Positions 51,569 through 60,892 are shown, numbered from the stretch's first letter. The stretch is 64,000 nucleotides of DNA from Streptomyces sp. 130 (GCF_007096885.1 NZ_VJNO01000006.1:124001-188000), one strand, 5' to 3'. Translations and numbers: made by a program. Notes: generated by a model from the sequence alone, not told the origin.

Positions 51569-52411
51569 ATGCCGGTCAGGCGGGCGGTCACAGGCCGCAG
51601 CAGGGAACCTCGTGCGAGGTTCGCGGAAGAGTTGCGGTCCTTGCGCGCCGCGCGCGGCGACAGCCTGCGCCAGCTCGGCGAACGGCTGGGCTGGGACTGG
51701 TCGTTGTTCGGCAAGATGGAGAAGGGCGAGACGGTCGGCGGCCCCGAGGTCGTGGAAGCGCTCGACCAGTACTACGGCACGCCGGGGCTGCTGCTGGCGC
51801 TGTGGGAGCTGGCCATCAGCGACCAGACCCAGTTCAAGGAGCGGTACCGCCGGTACATGGCCTTGGAGGCGGAGGCGACGAGCCTGTGGCATTTTTCGGT
51901 GAGCACTGTGCCCGGTCTGCTGCAGACTCCTGGGTACGCGCGAGAGTTGCTGACGGCCGGTGGATACAAGGGTGCCGAACTGGACCAGCAGGTCGAGGCG
52001 AGGATGGGGCGGCAGGAGCTGCTGACGGCGGATGACCCACCGCCCTTCCGCACGATCCTGTCGGAGGCTGCACTCCGGACGCCGCTACGGGACGCGACGG
52101 AGTGGCAGCGGCAGTTGGAGCGCCTTGCCCAGGCGGGGGAGCGGGGCGACGTGACCGTCCAGGTGCTGCCGCAGAGTGCGGGCGTGCATGGGCTGGTCAG
52201 CACCGACGTCTGGTTCCTCCGATTGCCGGGAGGCCGCCCGATCGCGTACACGGAGAACGCCTACTGGGGTGACCTCATCGAGGACAGCGCTAAGGTCGAG
52301 CGTTTGCAGCGTGCCTACGATGTGGTGCGTGACCTGGCCCTCTCCCCGCCTGAGTCGCGGAAGTTCATCTTGCGCATCCTGGAGGAAATGTCGTGCGACC
52401 CATCGATCTGA
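51569..52411 (+). CDS. XRE-family regulator with DUF5753 domain
   Basis: 280 residues. An N-terminal HTH (RSLRAARGDSLRQLGERLGW) is followed by a DUF5753 domain (FSVSTVPGLLQTPGYARELL, VTVQVLPQSAGVHGL). This is the common Streptomyces BldB-partner type of regulator, always with a small DUF397 protein encoded next. It overlaps that gene by 19 nt. Such pairs act as developmental or antibiotic regulators, or as toxin-antitoxin-like modules. Confidence 0.92.
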   Translation: MPVRRAVTGRSREPRARFAEELRSLRAARGDSLRQLGERLGWDWSLFGKMEKGETVGGPEVVEALDQYYGTPGLLLALWELAISDQTQFKERYRRYMALEAEATSLWHFSVSTVPGLLQTPGYARELLTAGGYKGAELDQQVEARMGRQELLTADDPPPFRTILSEAALRTPLRDATEWQRQLERLAQAGERGDVTVQVLPQSAGVHGLVSTDVWFLRLPGGRPIAYTENAYWGDLIEDSAKVERLQRAYDVVRDLALSPPESRKFILRILEEMSCDPSI

Positions 52412-52602
52412 GTGCCACCACTTGGCGGAAGAGCAGCCACAGCAATCCCGACGGTGGTGCGTGCGTCGAGGTGTCCGACGACTTCACCGCATTCGTCCCC
52501 GTCCGGGACAGCAAGAACCCGCACGGCCCCGCCCTCACCTTCGCGGCGGCCGAGTGGTCGTCCTTCGTTTCCGCCGTGAAGGACGGAACGGTAGGCGCCT
52601 GA
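52393..52602 (+). CDS. DUF397 protein
   Basis: 69 residues with the family signature WRKSSHSNPDGGACVEVSDD, VPVRDSKNPHGPALTF and an AEWSSFVSAVK end. GTG start inside the XRE gene. DUF397 proteins bind or antagonise the adjacent XRE regulator. Confidence 0.93.
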   Translation: MRPIDLSATTWRKSSHSNPDGGACVEVSDDFTAFVPVRDSKNPHGPALTFAAAEWSSFVSAVKDGTVGA

Positions 52603-52629
52603 GCCGAGGACTCCCGGCTCGGCGCCCCC

Positions 52630-53874
52630 TCACCCCCGCAGCCGCACCGGTAGCTTCCGCACACTGTTCCCCACGAACGAGCGGTGGCGCGGGAGTTCCG
52701 CCTCCGGGACCGCGAGGTCCAGGGCCGGGAAGCGGGTGAAGAGCTGGTCCAGGGCCGTGGTGGCCTCCAGGCGGGCCAAGGGCGCGCCCAGGCAGTAGTG
52801 GGCGCCGTGGCCCAGGGAGAGGTGGCGGGGGCCGGTGCGGGTGAGGTCGAAGCGGGCCGCGTCCGGGCCGTGGGCCCGGGTGTCGCGGCCGGCGGCGGAA
52901 TAGCCCGCGAGGACCGGGGTGCCCCGGGGGATCACCGTGCCGTCCAGGGTCAGATCGCGGGTCGGGTAGCGGAACGGGAAGTAGCTGACCGGGCTGTCCC
53001 AGCGCAGGGTCTCCTCCACCACGTCCGCCCAGGTGGCCTCGCCGGAGAGGACCAGGCCGAGCTGGTCCCGGTGGGCGCACAGGGCTCGTACGGCGTTGGT
53101 GATCAGATTCAGCGTCGTCTCGTGGCCCGCGACGATGGTCAGCAGCAGGGTGCCGATCAGCTCCTGCGGGGTGAACCGGTCGCCGTCCTCCTCGCGGGCG
53201 GCGATCATCGCGCTGGTGAGGTCGTCGCCGGGGTCGGCCGCCCGGGCCGCCGCGACCGTGCTCAGGATCTCCACCATCTCCCGGTTGGCCGCCACCGCCT
53301 CGGCCGGTCCGATGTCCGTGGCCACGAGCTGGTTGGAGAGGTGGTGGAGCCGGTCGTGGTGGGTCTGGTCCACGCCCAGCAGCTCGCAGATGACGCCCAT
53401 CGGCAGCGGCAGCGCGAAGTGGGCGCGCAGATCGACGGTGCCGTCCTCGGTGGCGGCCGGCTCCAGGCCGTCCAGCAGGCGGGCCGCCAGCTCCTCCACG
53501 TACGGACGCAGTCGCTCCACCCGGCCCGCCGTGAACGCCTTGCCCATCAGCGACCGCAGCCGCCGGTGGTCGGCGCCGTCCGCGGTCGTCATGCCCCGGA
53601 CCGTGGCGAACGTCCTCAGCGGCCAGCCGTCGGCGATCTCCCCGGCCCGGAGCGCCGCGAAGTGCCGTGCGTCCTTGGCGACGTCGGGGTGCGCGAGGAA
53701 TTCCCTCAGCGCGTCGTGGCCCAGGACCGCCATCCCGCCCACCTCGCCGGGAAGGACCACGGGGACGACCGAACCCCCCTCCAGCAGCCGGGCGTTGGCC
53801 GCGTGCGGGCAGCCGCCCGCCGGGTCCATGCGGTGGGGGAGGCCGGCCGCGGGGTTATCCGGTGACGTGTCCAA
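52630..53874 (-). CDS. Cytochrome P450
   Basis: 414 residues. The I-helix oxygen-binding motif is IVAGHETTLNL, the K-helix ExxR is EETLRWDSP, and the heme-binding loop is LSLGHGAHYCLGAPLARLE with the thiolate cysteine. This is a bacterial class I P450 that needs a ferredoxin; none is adjacent. The substrate is unknown; a role in specialised metabolism or xenobiotic oxidation is usual for the CYP105/107-like enzymes of Streptomyces. Confidence 0.93.
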   Translation of the reverse strand: MDTSPDNPAAGLPHRMDPAGGCPHAANARLLEGGSVVPVVLPGEVGGMAVLGHDALREFLAHPDVAKDARHFAALRAGEIADGWPLRTFATVRGMTTADGADHRRLRSLMGKAFTAGRVERLRPYVEELAARLLDGLEPAATEDGTVDLRAHFALPLPMGVICELLGVDQTHHDRLHHLSNQLVATDIGPAEAVAANREMVEILSTVAAARAADPGDDLTSAMIAAREEDGDRFTPQELIGTLLLTIVAGHETTLNLITNAVRALCAHRDQLGLVLSGEATWADVVEETLRWDSPVSYFPFRYPTRDLTLDGTVIPRGTPVLAGYSAAGRDTRAHGPDAARFDLTRTGPRHLSLGHGAHYCLGAPLARLEATTALDQLFTRFPALDLAVPEAELPRHRSFVGNSVRKLPVRLRG

Positions 53875-53963
53875 CGGGGCTCCAGGTCTTCGGGGGGAGG
53901 CGTCCGGGCGGGCCAGTGTGGCCAGCCCCGACGCCCCCGCGCAAGAGCCGGGCCCCGTGGCGT

Positions 53964-54770
53964 TCAGTCCTTGTAGTCCGGCGCGATGCGCTCCACCAGC
54001 CGCAGCAGCGCCGCCCAGGCCAGGTCGTAGGCGTCGTGGTCCTCGAAGTCGGAGGAGGCCTCGCCCTCGCCGGTGAGCTGCTGGGCGGTGTATTCGGCCA
54101 CCTGGTCCGAGGGCAGCACGAGTTCGGCGCCGCCGGCCTGGGCGGTGACCTGGATCTCGCAGGCCTTCTCCAGGTAGAACATGCGCAGGAACGCCTGCTT
54201 GGCGCTCTCGCCGACGGTCAGCAGGCCGTGGTTGCGCAGGATGAGCGCCGGGTGGGTGCCGAGGTCGGCGACCAGGCGCTCCTGTTCGGCGAGGTTGAGG
54301 GCGACGCCCTCGTAGTCGTGGTAGCCGACGCGGTTGTGGAACTCCATCGACATCTGGTTCACGGGCAGCAGGCCCGACTTCTGCGCGGCCACGGCGCAGC
54401 CCGCCCTGGTGTGCGTGTGCAGCACGACGTGGGCGTCGGCGCGGGCCTTGTGGATCGCGCTGTGGATCACGAAGCCCGCCGGGTTGACCGGGTGCGGGCT
54501 CGGCTCCACCGCGTTGCCGTCCAGGTCGATCTTGACCAGGTTGGACGCGGTGATCTCCTCGAAGAGGAGTCCGTACGGGTTGATGAGGAAGTGGTGGTCC
54601 GGGCCCGGCAGCCGCTGCGAGATGTGCGTGAAGATCAGGTCGGTCATGCGGAAGTGGGCCACCAGGCGGTAGACCGCCGCGAGTTCGCGGCGCAGCCGCA
54701 GTTCCTCGGCGGCGATGGCGGCGGTGTCCGCGCCCTGAGCGGGGGCGGGGGTGTCCAGGATGTCCGTCAC
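53964..54770 (-). CDS. Class II aldolase/adducin family protein
   Basis: 268 residues. The zinc site HTHTRAG and a later LILRNHGLLTVG histidine, and the substrate-binding FTHISQRLPG, mark the class II aldolase (fuculose-phosphate aldolase) family. The GTG start overlaps the stop of the dehydrogenase gene (GTGA). Together they suggest breakdown of a hydroxylated carboxylate or sugar acid. The C-terminus is longer than in FucA and resembles the decarboxylase/aldolase-like members. Confidence 0.87.
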   Translation of the reverse strand: MTDILDTPAPAQGADTAAIAAEELRLRRELAAVYRLVAHFRMTDLIFTHISQRLPGPDHHFLINPYGLLFEEITASNLVKIDLDGNAVEPSPHPVNPAGFVIHSAIHKARADAHVVLHTHTRAGCAVAAQKSGLLPVNQMSMEFHNRVGYHDYEGVALNLAEQERLVADLGTHPALILRNHGLLTVGESAKQAFLRMFYLEKACEIQVTAQAGGAELVLPSDQVAEYTAQQLTGEGEASSDFEDHDAYDLAWAALLRLVERIAPDYKD

Positions 54771-55771
54771 GCGGGGTCTCCTTGCGTGCTGTCGGTGAGA
54801 GGGGCGGTCGCGGCCGGCTGCGGCGTCACGACGGGGGTGCGGGGGCGCCCGGTGGTCCACCAGGCGATGACGTTCTCGGCGGGCTCGGTGACGTAGGCGC
54901 GCAGCGAGGCGTCCGAGAGGAAGGCGAAGTGCGGGGAGACCAGCAGCCGGGGGTGGCCGCGCAGCGGGTCGTCGGCGGCGGGCGGCTCGACGGGGAAGAC
55001 GTCCAGCGCGGCGCCGGAGAGCCGGCCGCTGTCCAGGGCGTCCAGGACGGCGCCGGGGTCGATGAGGTCGCCGCGCGAGACGTTCACCAGGAGGGCGCCG
55101 GGCCGCATCCGGCCGAGCAGGCCGGCGTCGACCATGCCGCGCGTCCGCGGCGTGGACGGCACGTGCAGGGAGAGCACGTCGGCGGTCCCGGCCAGGGTGT
55201 CGAGGCCGAGGCGTTCGACCCCCTCGGGCCAGTCGGCGGCGTGCGGGTCGTGGGCGACGATCCGGCCGAAGAGCGGGGCGGCGAGGCGGGCCAGGACCCG
55301 GGCGATCCGGCCGAGGCCGACCAGGCCGAGCGTCATCTCGCTGAGCCGCCGCGGTACTTCGGTGAGGTCGGTGCTCCAGCCGCCGGCCCGGACCACGGCG
55401 TCGGCCTGCGGCAGGCGCCGCGCGAGGGCCAGGATCTGGGCCAGCGCGTGGACGGCGACGTCCTCGGTGGCCGAGCCGGGAAGGTTGGCCACCCACAGAC
55501 CCCGGCGCGCGGCCTCGGCGGTGTCGATCATGTCGTAGCCGGCGGACATGGTCGCCAGCATCCGTACGTGCGGCAGGCGGTCGAGGAGAGCACCGTCCAC
55601 GCGGGCGTAACCGACGACGAGCGCCACGGCGTCGTGCGCGGCGGCGGCGATCGCCCCGGGGTCCGTGCTGCCGGCGACGCGGACCTCGAAGCCCGCTCCG
55701 GTGAGCAGCTCCACGCCGGGTGAGGGGTCGAGCTCCCCGGTGTCGGTGATCACGGCTACAGGGCGCGTCAC
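54767..55771 (-). CDS. D-isomer-specific 2-hydroxyacid dehydrogenase
   Basis: 334 residues. The NAD site is LGLVGLGRIARVLA, followed by LLVNVSRGDLIDPGAVLDAL with the catalytic Arg, DVFPVEPPAADDPL with the Glu, and VSPHFAF with the His. It oxidises or reduces 2-hydroxy or 2-keto acids. It is coupled to the aldolase gene and divergent from the Lrp-type regulator. Confidence 0.9.
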   Translation of the reverse strand: MTRPVAVITDTGELDPSPGVELLTGAGFEVRVAGSTDPGAIAAAAHDAVALVVGYARVDGALLDRLPHVRMLATMSAGYDMIDTAEAARRGLWVANLPGSATEDVAVHALAQILALARRLPQADAVVRAGGWSTDLTEVPRRLSEMTLGLVGLGRIARVLARLAAPLFGRIVAHDPHAADWPEGVERLGLDTLAGTADVLSLHVPSTPRTRGMVDAGLLGRMRPGALLVNVSRGDLIDPGAVLDALDSGRLSGAALDVFPVEPPAADDPLRGHPRLLVSPHFAFLSDASLRAYVTEPAENVIAWWTTGRPRTPVVTPQPAATAPLTDSTQGDPA

Positions 55772-55958
55772 GTCAGCCTCCGTCGATTATTCGATCGTTT
55801 GATCGCCATGAAACTTACGTTTCGGCTGTGGTGGTTGTCTACCTCGGACGGGATGATTGTGAGGAGGGTGGTTTCCGGGTCGGGGCGGGCCCGGAGCCGG
55901 ACGGTCCGCCCGGCGGGCCCAGAATGGGCGGACACCGCTGAACGAGGAGGGGCGCTAC
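55772..55958. promoter_or_regulatory. Divergent control region of the catabolic group
   Basis: An unusually AT-rich stretch (CGATTATTCGATCGTTTGATCG) and an inverted repeat GAAAC-TTAC-GTTTC at 55810-55823 lie between the dehydrogenase and Lrp genes. They are the likely binding place for the Lrp-type regulator. A similar AT-rich stretch (CAACTTTACAAAACTTC) precedes the amidohydrolase at 57036. Confidence 0.45.
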
Positions 55959-56858
55959 GTGGAGCTCGACCAGACCGATCTGGCGATCGTGCGGGAGTTG
56001 CAGGGCGACGGACGGCTCACCTACGAGACGCTGGCCCAGCGTGTCGGGCTGTCCCGGCCGGCCGCCCGGATGCGGGTGCAGAGGCTCCAGGAGTCCGGCG
56101 CCGTGCGGGTGGTGGCGATCGTGCACCCGGCCGTGCGCGCCCTCACCGCCTCGGCGCACCTCGCCATCGACACGCACGGTCCGGCCGGTGAGGTGGCGCG
56201 CCGGGTGGCCGAGCTCCCGCAGGCGCCCTTCGTGACGCTGACGAGCGGGCGGCGGGCCATCATGGCCGAGCTGCGCACGGCGGGCTTCGGGGAGCTGGAG
56301 CGCACGATCGAGCACATCCGCGGCCTCGCCGGCGTGCGCGCGGTCGATCCGCTGGTGGCGACGCGGCACGTGAAGGACCCCTACCTGCTCACCGACGAGC
56401 CGACCGTCGGTGTGCTCGACGGGACGGACGAGCGCATCCTCGCGGAGCTGGAGGAGGACGGCAGGCTGCCGTTCGCCGAGCTGGCCGGGCGGGTCGGCCT
56501 GTCGGCGGGGGCGACTCGCACGCGGACGCTGCGACTGCTCGACGGCGGGGTGGCGAAGGTGGTCGCGCTGGTGCGGCCCGACATGCTCGGCATGGGCTAC
56601 CTGTGCGGATTCAGCCTGCGCGTGTCCGGCCGGGCGGCGGAGGTCGCCGAGACCGTCGCGGGGTTCGCCCGCGTGGCCTTCCTCTCGACGTGCCTGGGCC
56701 GGGCGGAGGCGGTCGGCACGATCACCGCGGAGTCCTTGGACGCCGTACGCGCCACGCTGGAGGAGATCCGCGGCCTGGGCGCCGTGCGCGAGGTGGAGAG
56801 CTGGCTCCACCTGGAGCTCGTCAAGGAGCGCTACGACCTCCGCCCGCACGCCGTTTGA
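55959..56858 (+). CDS. Double Lrp/AsnC-type regulator
   Basis: 299 residues, twice the usual Lrp length. Two HTH-RAM units stand in tandem: DQTDLAIVRELQGDGRLTYE with LAQRVGLSRPAARMRVQRL, and DGTDERILAELEEDGRLPFA with LAGRVGLSAGATRTRTLRL, each followed by a ligand-binding domain. The GTG follows a GGAGG site. It probably controls the divergent dehydrogenase-aldolase genes and the downstream amidohydrolase and transporter. Confidence 0.88.
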   Translation: MELDQTDLAIVRELQGDGRLTYETLAQRVGLSRPAARMRVQRLQESGAVRVVAIVHPAVRALTASAHLAIDTHGPAGEVARRVAELPQAPFVTLTSGRRAIMAELRTAGFGELERTIEHIRGLAGVRAVDPLVATRHVKDPYLLTDEPTVGVLDGTDERILAELEEDGRLPFAELAGRVGLSAGATRTRTLRLLDGGVAKVVALVRPDMLGMGYLCGFSLRVSGRAAEVAETVAGFARVAFLSTCLGRAEAVGTITAESLDAVRATLEEIRGLGAVREVESWLHLELVKERYDLRPHAV

Positions 56859-57035
56859 GGGCCGCACCGGCGGTCCTGACGGGGTGTGCAGTCGATACGT
56901 AACTTAAGGCGCGGTTCAACTTTACAAAACTTCTTCGCCAGAGCCTCTGGTCAATCAGGCGTTCGCTCCTTATCGTTCTGCGAGCCGAATCGTCTGTCGG
57001 CGAGCCCTGTACGTTCTGGTCGAAAGCAGCCTGCC

Positions 57036-58691
57036 ATGCCCCGTCCCACCGAGTCCCCCGAGCGCACGCTCCTCGTCACCGGCGCCGCCGTAGCCGTACC
57101 GGGCACCTCGGTCCGCGCCGAGGCGCTGGCCGTGCGCGGCGACCGCGTGGTGCACGTCGGCACCGCCGAGGACGCCCGTGCGGCGCTCGGCGGCCGGGCC
57201 GACGAGGAGCTGTCCCTCGACGGCGGCCTGGTCCACCCCGGCTTCGTCGACGCCCACTGCCACCCCGTCATGTACGGCCAGGCGCTCGCCTGGGTCGACC
57301 TGCGCCCCGAGCGCGTCCCGGACATCGACACCATGGTCGAGGTGCTGCGCGAGGCGGCCCGGGACCTGCCCGCCGGCGTCCCCGTCCGCGGCTTCGGCTA
57401 CGAGCACCGCCGCCTCGCCGAGGGCCGCCACCCCAGCTGCCACGACCTGGACCGCGTCGCCGAGGACCGCGAGGTCTACGTCATGAACGCCTCCGGTCAC
57501 GGCGGCGTCGTCAACTCCCACACCCTGCGCACCTGCCGCATCGACGCGGCCACGCCGTCCCCCGAGGGCGGCAGCATCGGCCACTTCGAGGACGGGCAGC
57601 CCGACGGCCAGCTCTGGGACGCCGCCTGCGACCTGCTGACCGGACCGGCCGGCGTCAAGATCGGCAACCACGGCCCGAACTTCCACCTCTCCGAGCCCGA
57701 CGACATCATGGCCGACCACCTCCTGCGCGCCCAGGAGGTGTTCCTCGCCGCCGGCGTCACCACGATCGGCGACGCCCAGGTCTCGCGCCGCGAAATGGAG
57801 ACCTATCTGCGCGCCCACGCCGACGGCTCGCTCCGCATGCGGGTCTCCGCCTACCTGACCTCGGCGCTCCTCGACACCGCCCTGGAACTCGGCGCGGTGC
57901 GCGGCTTCGGCGACGACCAGTTCCGCATCCAGGGCGTGAAGTTCTACGCCGACGGCACGCTCGGCGGCTGGACGGCCTACTTCCCCGAGGGCTACGCCGC
58001 CGACTGCTGCCACCACGGCCAGCTCTACCACTCCGTCGAGGAGTACGCCGAGATCGTCCGCCGTGCCCACGCGGCCGGTCTCCAGACGGCGACCCACGCG
58101 CAGTCCCCGTACGCGATCGGCATGGTGCTCGACGCGATCGAGAAGGCCCAGGCGGAGCGCCCGCGCGAGGACATGCGCCATCGCATCGAGCACTCCGGAC
58201 TGCCCACCGACGAGCAGATCGACCGCATGGGCGAACTCGGCGTCGTTCCGGTGATGCAGCCCCAGCACCACCTGCGCACCGGCGACGGCACCCTCACCGC
58301 CATCGGCGAGATGGGCCACCGCTACAACCCGGCGGGCCGCTGCCCCGAGGCCGGCGTCCCGGTCGTCTTCTCCTCCGACGCCCCCGTCGCCCCGCCCGCC
58401 CCGCTGGAGGCCGTCGCCGCCGCCGCGACCCGCCGCACCGTGCTCGGCACCGTCCTCGGCGACGAGTCGCTGCGCCTGCCCGTGGAGGCCGGTCTGCACG
58501 CCCACACCGGTGCGGCGGCGGCGGCCCTGCACCGCGAGGACGCGGTCGGCGCGCTCGCCCCCGGCATGCTGGCCGACTTCGTCGTCCTCGACGCCGACCC
58601 GCTGACCGTCCCCGTCGACGAGCTGACCGGCGTCCGCGTCCTGGAGACGTGGGTCGGCGGCAGCCGCGCCTGGGCCGCTCCCGGCCGCTGA
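57036..58691 (+). CDS. Amidohydrolase family 3 metal-dependent hydrolase
   Basis: 551 residues. The metal ligands are visible: HPGFVDAHCHPVMYG (with C in place of the middle residue of HxH), KFYADGTLGGW, THAQSPYAIGM, HRIEHSG and VVFSSDAPVAPP. The C-terminus GALAPGMLADFVVLDADP is the standard return of the composite beta-sandwich. This family cleaves N-acyl or amide bonds, often with exo-amidase action. The next gene encodes a transporter, suggesting uptake and hydrolysis of one substrate. Confidence 0.88.
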   Translation: MPRPTESPERTLLVTGAAVAVPGTSVRAEALAVRGDRVVHVGTAEDARAALGGRADEELSLDGGLVHPGFVDAHCHPVMYGQALAWVDLRPERVPDIDTMVEVLREAARDLPAGVPVRGFGYEHRRLAEGRHPSCHDLDRVAEDREVYVMNASGHGGVVNSHTLRTCRIDAATPSPEGGSIGHFEDGQPDGQLWDAACDLLTGPAGVKIGNHGPNFHLSEPDDIMADHLLRAQEVFLAAGVTTIGDAQVSRREMETYLRAHADGSLRMRVSAYLTSALLDTALELGAVRGFGDDQFRIQGVKFYADGTLGGWTAYFPEGYAADCCHHGQLYHSVEEYAEIVRRAHAAGLQTATHAQSPYAIGMVLDAIEKAQAERPREDMRHRIEHSGLPTDEQIDRMGELGVVPVMQPQHHLRTGDGTLTAIGEMGHRYNPAGRCPEAGVPVVFSSDAPVAPPAPLEAVAAAATRRTVLGTVLGDESLRLPVEAGLHAHTGAAAAALHREDAVGALAPGMLADFVVLDADPLTVPVDELTGVRVLETWVGGSRAWAAPGR

Positions 58692-58834
58692 CCCGGCGGG
58701 CGCACCCGATTCCCCGGCGGCCGGACGATCCTTCCGTGGCCCGGCCGCCGGGCCCCCTCTTTTTCGCCAACTCGACTGGCCGCAGCGTCCCCGTCTGCAA
58801 CGTCCCCGTCTGCACTCACCTGCCGGAGGTCCCC

Positions 58835-60205
58835 TTGCCGGACCGCACCACCACCGCCCGCCGACCGCAGAGCCCGTACCGGACGGCCCTCGCCGCCCTG
58901 TCCGGAACCTCCATCGAGTGGTACGACTTCTACGCCTTCGCCACCGCCGCGGCGATCGTGTTCAACGACGTCTTCTTCCCCGACGACATGCCCACGGCGC
59001 TGAAGACCATCTCGTCCTTCGCCACCTTCGCCGTCGGCTTCCTGCTGCGTCCGCTCGGCGGCATCGTGTTCGGGCACATCGGCGACCGCGTCGGCCGTAA
59101 GAAGACGCTGGTCATCACCCTCATGATGATGGGCATCGCCTCGTTCGCCATCGGCCTGCTGCCCACCTACGACCAGGTCGGCCCGCTGGCCCCGATCCTG
59201 CTGATCGTGCTCCGGCTCGTCCAGGGCATCGCGATCGGCGGCGAGTGGGGAGGCGCCGTCCTGATCGCCGTGGAGAACGCCCCCAAGGGCAAGGCCACCT
59301 TCTTCGGCTCCTTCGCCCAGCTCGGCTCCTCGGTCGGCGCGCTCCTGTCCACCGGCATGTTCAGCCTCATGAGCCTGTTCGGTGACACCGCCTTCGACAG
59401 CTGGGGCTGGCGCGTGCCGTTCCTCGCCTCGGCGGTCCTCGTCGTCATCGGCCTGGTCGTGCGGACCAAGCTGGAGGACTCCCCGGTGATGGAGGACATC
59501 CACACCGAGCAGAAGGAGAAGGGGGAGGGGAAGGGCGGGGGAGCCTCGCAGCTGCCCGTCGCCGAGGTCCTGCGCAACGACTGGAAGACGGTGCTGGTGG
59601 GCGTCTTCTCGCTGGCCACCGCGACCGGCGGCTACTACGTCGTGACGAGCTACCTCCTCTCGTACGGCACCGACGACCAGCACCTGTCCGAGTCGATGCT
59701 GCTCAACGGCCTCACGCTCGCCGCGTTCCTGGAACTGGTCGTCACCCCGTTCCTGTCGCTGCTCGGCGACCGGATCGGCGCGCACAAGGTCGTCGTCGGC
59801 GGACTCGCGGGCGTGGTGCTGCTCTCGATACCGCAGTTCATGGTCGTGGGCACCGGCAACGTCGTCCTGATCTATCTGGGGATGCTCGCCATGCGCTTCG
59901 TGATGTCGGCGCTGTACGGGCCGATGGCGGCGATCCTCGCGGACGGCTTCGCCCCGCACGTGCGGTACACCGGCATCTCCCTGGCGTACCAGATCTGCAA
60001 CCTGGTCTTCGCGGGCTTCGCCCCCGTCACGGCGGTGTGGCTGTCCTCCCTCGCGGGCGGCGCGTACTGGCCGCCGGCGGTCGCGCTGATGGTGATCTCG
60101 CTGATCGGCATCTGGTGCACCCTGCGCCTGCGCGTCTACCGCGCGCGCCTCATCGCCTCCGCGACCGCCGACGCGCCGGCGGCCCGGGTGGCCGCCGGCG
60201 TCTGA
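58835..60205 (+). CDS. MHS-family (metabolite:H+ symporter) MFS transporter
   Basis: 456 residues from a TTG with GGAGG 5 nt upstream; no ATG or GTG fits. About twelve membrane helices. The start SGTSIEWYDFYAFATAAAIV, GHIGDRVGRKKTL and AIGGEWGGAVLIAVE are signatures of the MHS subfamily (ShiA, KgtP, ProP-like). It imports a carboxylate or similar compound with protons, probably the substrate of the upstream amidohydrolase. Confidence 0.9.
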   Translation: MPDRTTTARRPQSPYRTALAALSGTSIEWYDFYAFATAAAIVFNDVFFPDDMPTALKTISSFATFAVGFLLRPLGGIVFGHIGDRVGRKKTLVITLMMMGIASFAIGLLPTYDQVGPLAPILLIVLRLVQGIAIGGEWGGAVLIAVENAPKGKATFFGSFAQLGSSVGALLSTGMFSLMSLFGDTAFDSWGWRVPFLASAVLVVIGLVVRTKLEDSPVMEDIHTEQKEKGEGKGGGASQLPVAEVLRNDWKTVLVGVFSLATATGGYYVVTSYLLSYGTDDQHLSESMLLNGLTLAAFLELVVTPFLSLLGDRIGAHKVVVGGLAGVVLLSIPQFMVVGTGNVVLIYLGMLAMRFVMSALYGPMAAILADGFAPHVRYTGISLAYQICNLVFAGFAPVTAVWLSSLAGGAYWPPAVALMVISLIGIWCTLRLRVYRARLIASATADAPAARVAAGV

Positions 60206-60271
60206 GGCCCGACGCACCGGGGCCCCGCCCCTTCGGTGGCCGGGCCTTCCGGCTTCTCCCACGACTCGCCG

Positions 60272-60294
60272 GATGATACCGGGGCGGTATCATC
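60272..60294. promoter_or_regulatory. Perfect operator palindrome of the RHH-Doc pair
   Basis: GATGATACC-N5-GGTATCATC, a 9-bp inverted repeat that ends 5 nt before the RHH start codon. It fits autorepression by the ribbon-helix-helix antitoxin. Confidence 0.8.
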
Positions 60295-60299
60295 CCCGT

Positions 60300-60494
60300 A
60301 TGGCGATGACACTCCGGCTCCCCGACGACCTCGACGCACAGCTCACCGAGCGTGCCCGCAGAGAGGGCCGTAGCAAGCAGGAGCTTGCGATCGAGGCCAT
60401 CCGGGAGGCCCAGGAGCGTTCCGAGCTGAAGGTGGACGACGTCCTGGCCGAGCTCATGGTCAGCGACGCGGAGATCATGGACTACCTGAAGTGA
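60300..60494 (+). CDS. Ribbon-helix-helix antitoxin (CopG-like)
   Basis: 64 residues. The N-terminal strand and helices MTLRLPDDLDAQLTERARRE and SKQELAIEAIREAQE form an RHH DNA-binding unit, and the C-terminus should bind the toxin. The stop overlaps the toxin start (GTGA), typical of toxin-antitoxin operons. It probably represses the operon through the palindrome just upstream. Confidence 0.87.
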   Translation: MAMTLRLPDDLDAQLTERARREGRSKQELAIEAIREAQERSELKVDDVLAELMVSDAEIMDYLK

Positions 60495-60880
60495 CCGGGG
60501 TGCGGTACGTCCGGATCGACGAGGTGCTGGCCATCGCCCGGGCCGTCAACGGGACCGAGCACAGCGTGCGTGACCTGGGGCTCCTGGTGTCCGCGATCGA
60601 GCGGCCCCGGACGCATGTGTTCGGGGCGGAGCTGTATCCCACGCTGCACGAGAAGGCGGCGGCGTTGCTGCATTCCGTCGCCCGGAATCACGCGCTGATC
60701 GACGGCAACAAGCGCACCGCCTGGCTCGCCATGCGCGTCTTCCTGCGGTTCAACGGCGGCGCCGCCGTCGCTCCGCCACCCGTCACGGTGGCCGGCCCGT
60801 TCGTCGAGGACGTCGCGCAGGACCACCTCGACGTGCCGGTCGTCGCCAAGCGGCTGGCGGAGTGGTTCCCCCTGTCCTGA
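60491..60880 (+). CDS. doc: Fic/Doc-family toxin
   Basis: 129 residues, the usual Doc length. The Fic motif is HALIDGNKRTAWLA, close to the Doc form HxFxxxNKR, with Leu where Phe is common. LYPTLHEKAAALLHSVA precedes it. Doc enzymes phosphorylate elongation factor Tu and stop translation. GTG start overlapping the antitoxin stop. Confidence 0.9.
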   Translation: MTGVRYVRIDEVLAIARAVNGTEHSVRDLGLLVSAIERPRTHVFGAELYPTLHEKAAALLHSVARNHALIDGNKRTAWLAMRVFLRFNGGAAVAPPPVTVAGPFVEDVAQDHLDVPVVAKRLAEWFPLS

Positions 60881-60892
60881 CCCGGTGGCCGG

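Noticed and set aside
56970..58532. Minus-strand open frame of 520 codons opposite the amidohydrolase
   Set aside because: Same antisense artefact; no start site, no motifs, Gly/Val/Ala/Asp-rich.
58322..60262. A very long minus-strand open frame (646 codons) opposite the amidohydrolase and transporter genes
   Set aside because: Composition is Gly/Arg/Asp/His-rich and motif-free; it is the usual antisense shadow of GC-rich coding sequence. The plus-strand genes have clear family motifs.
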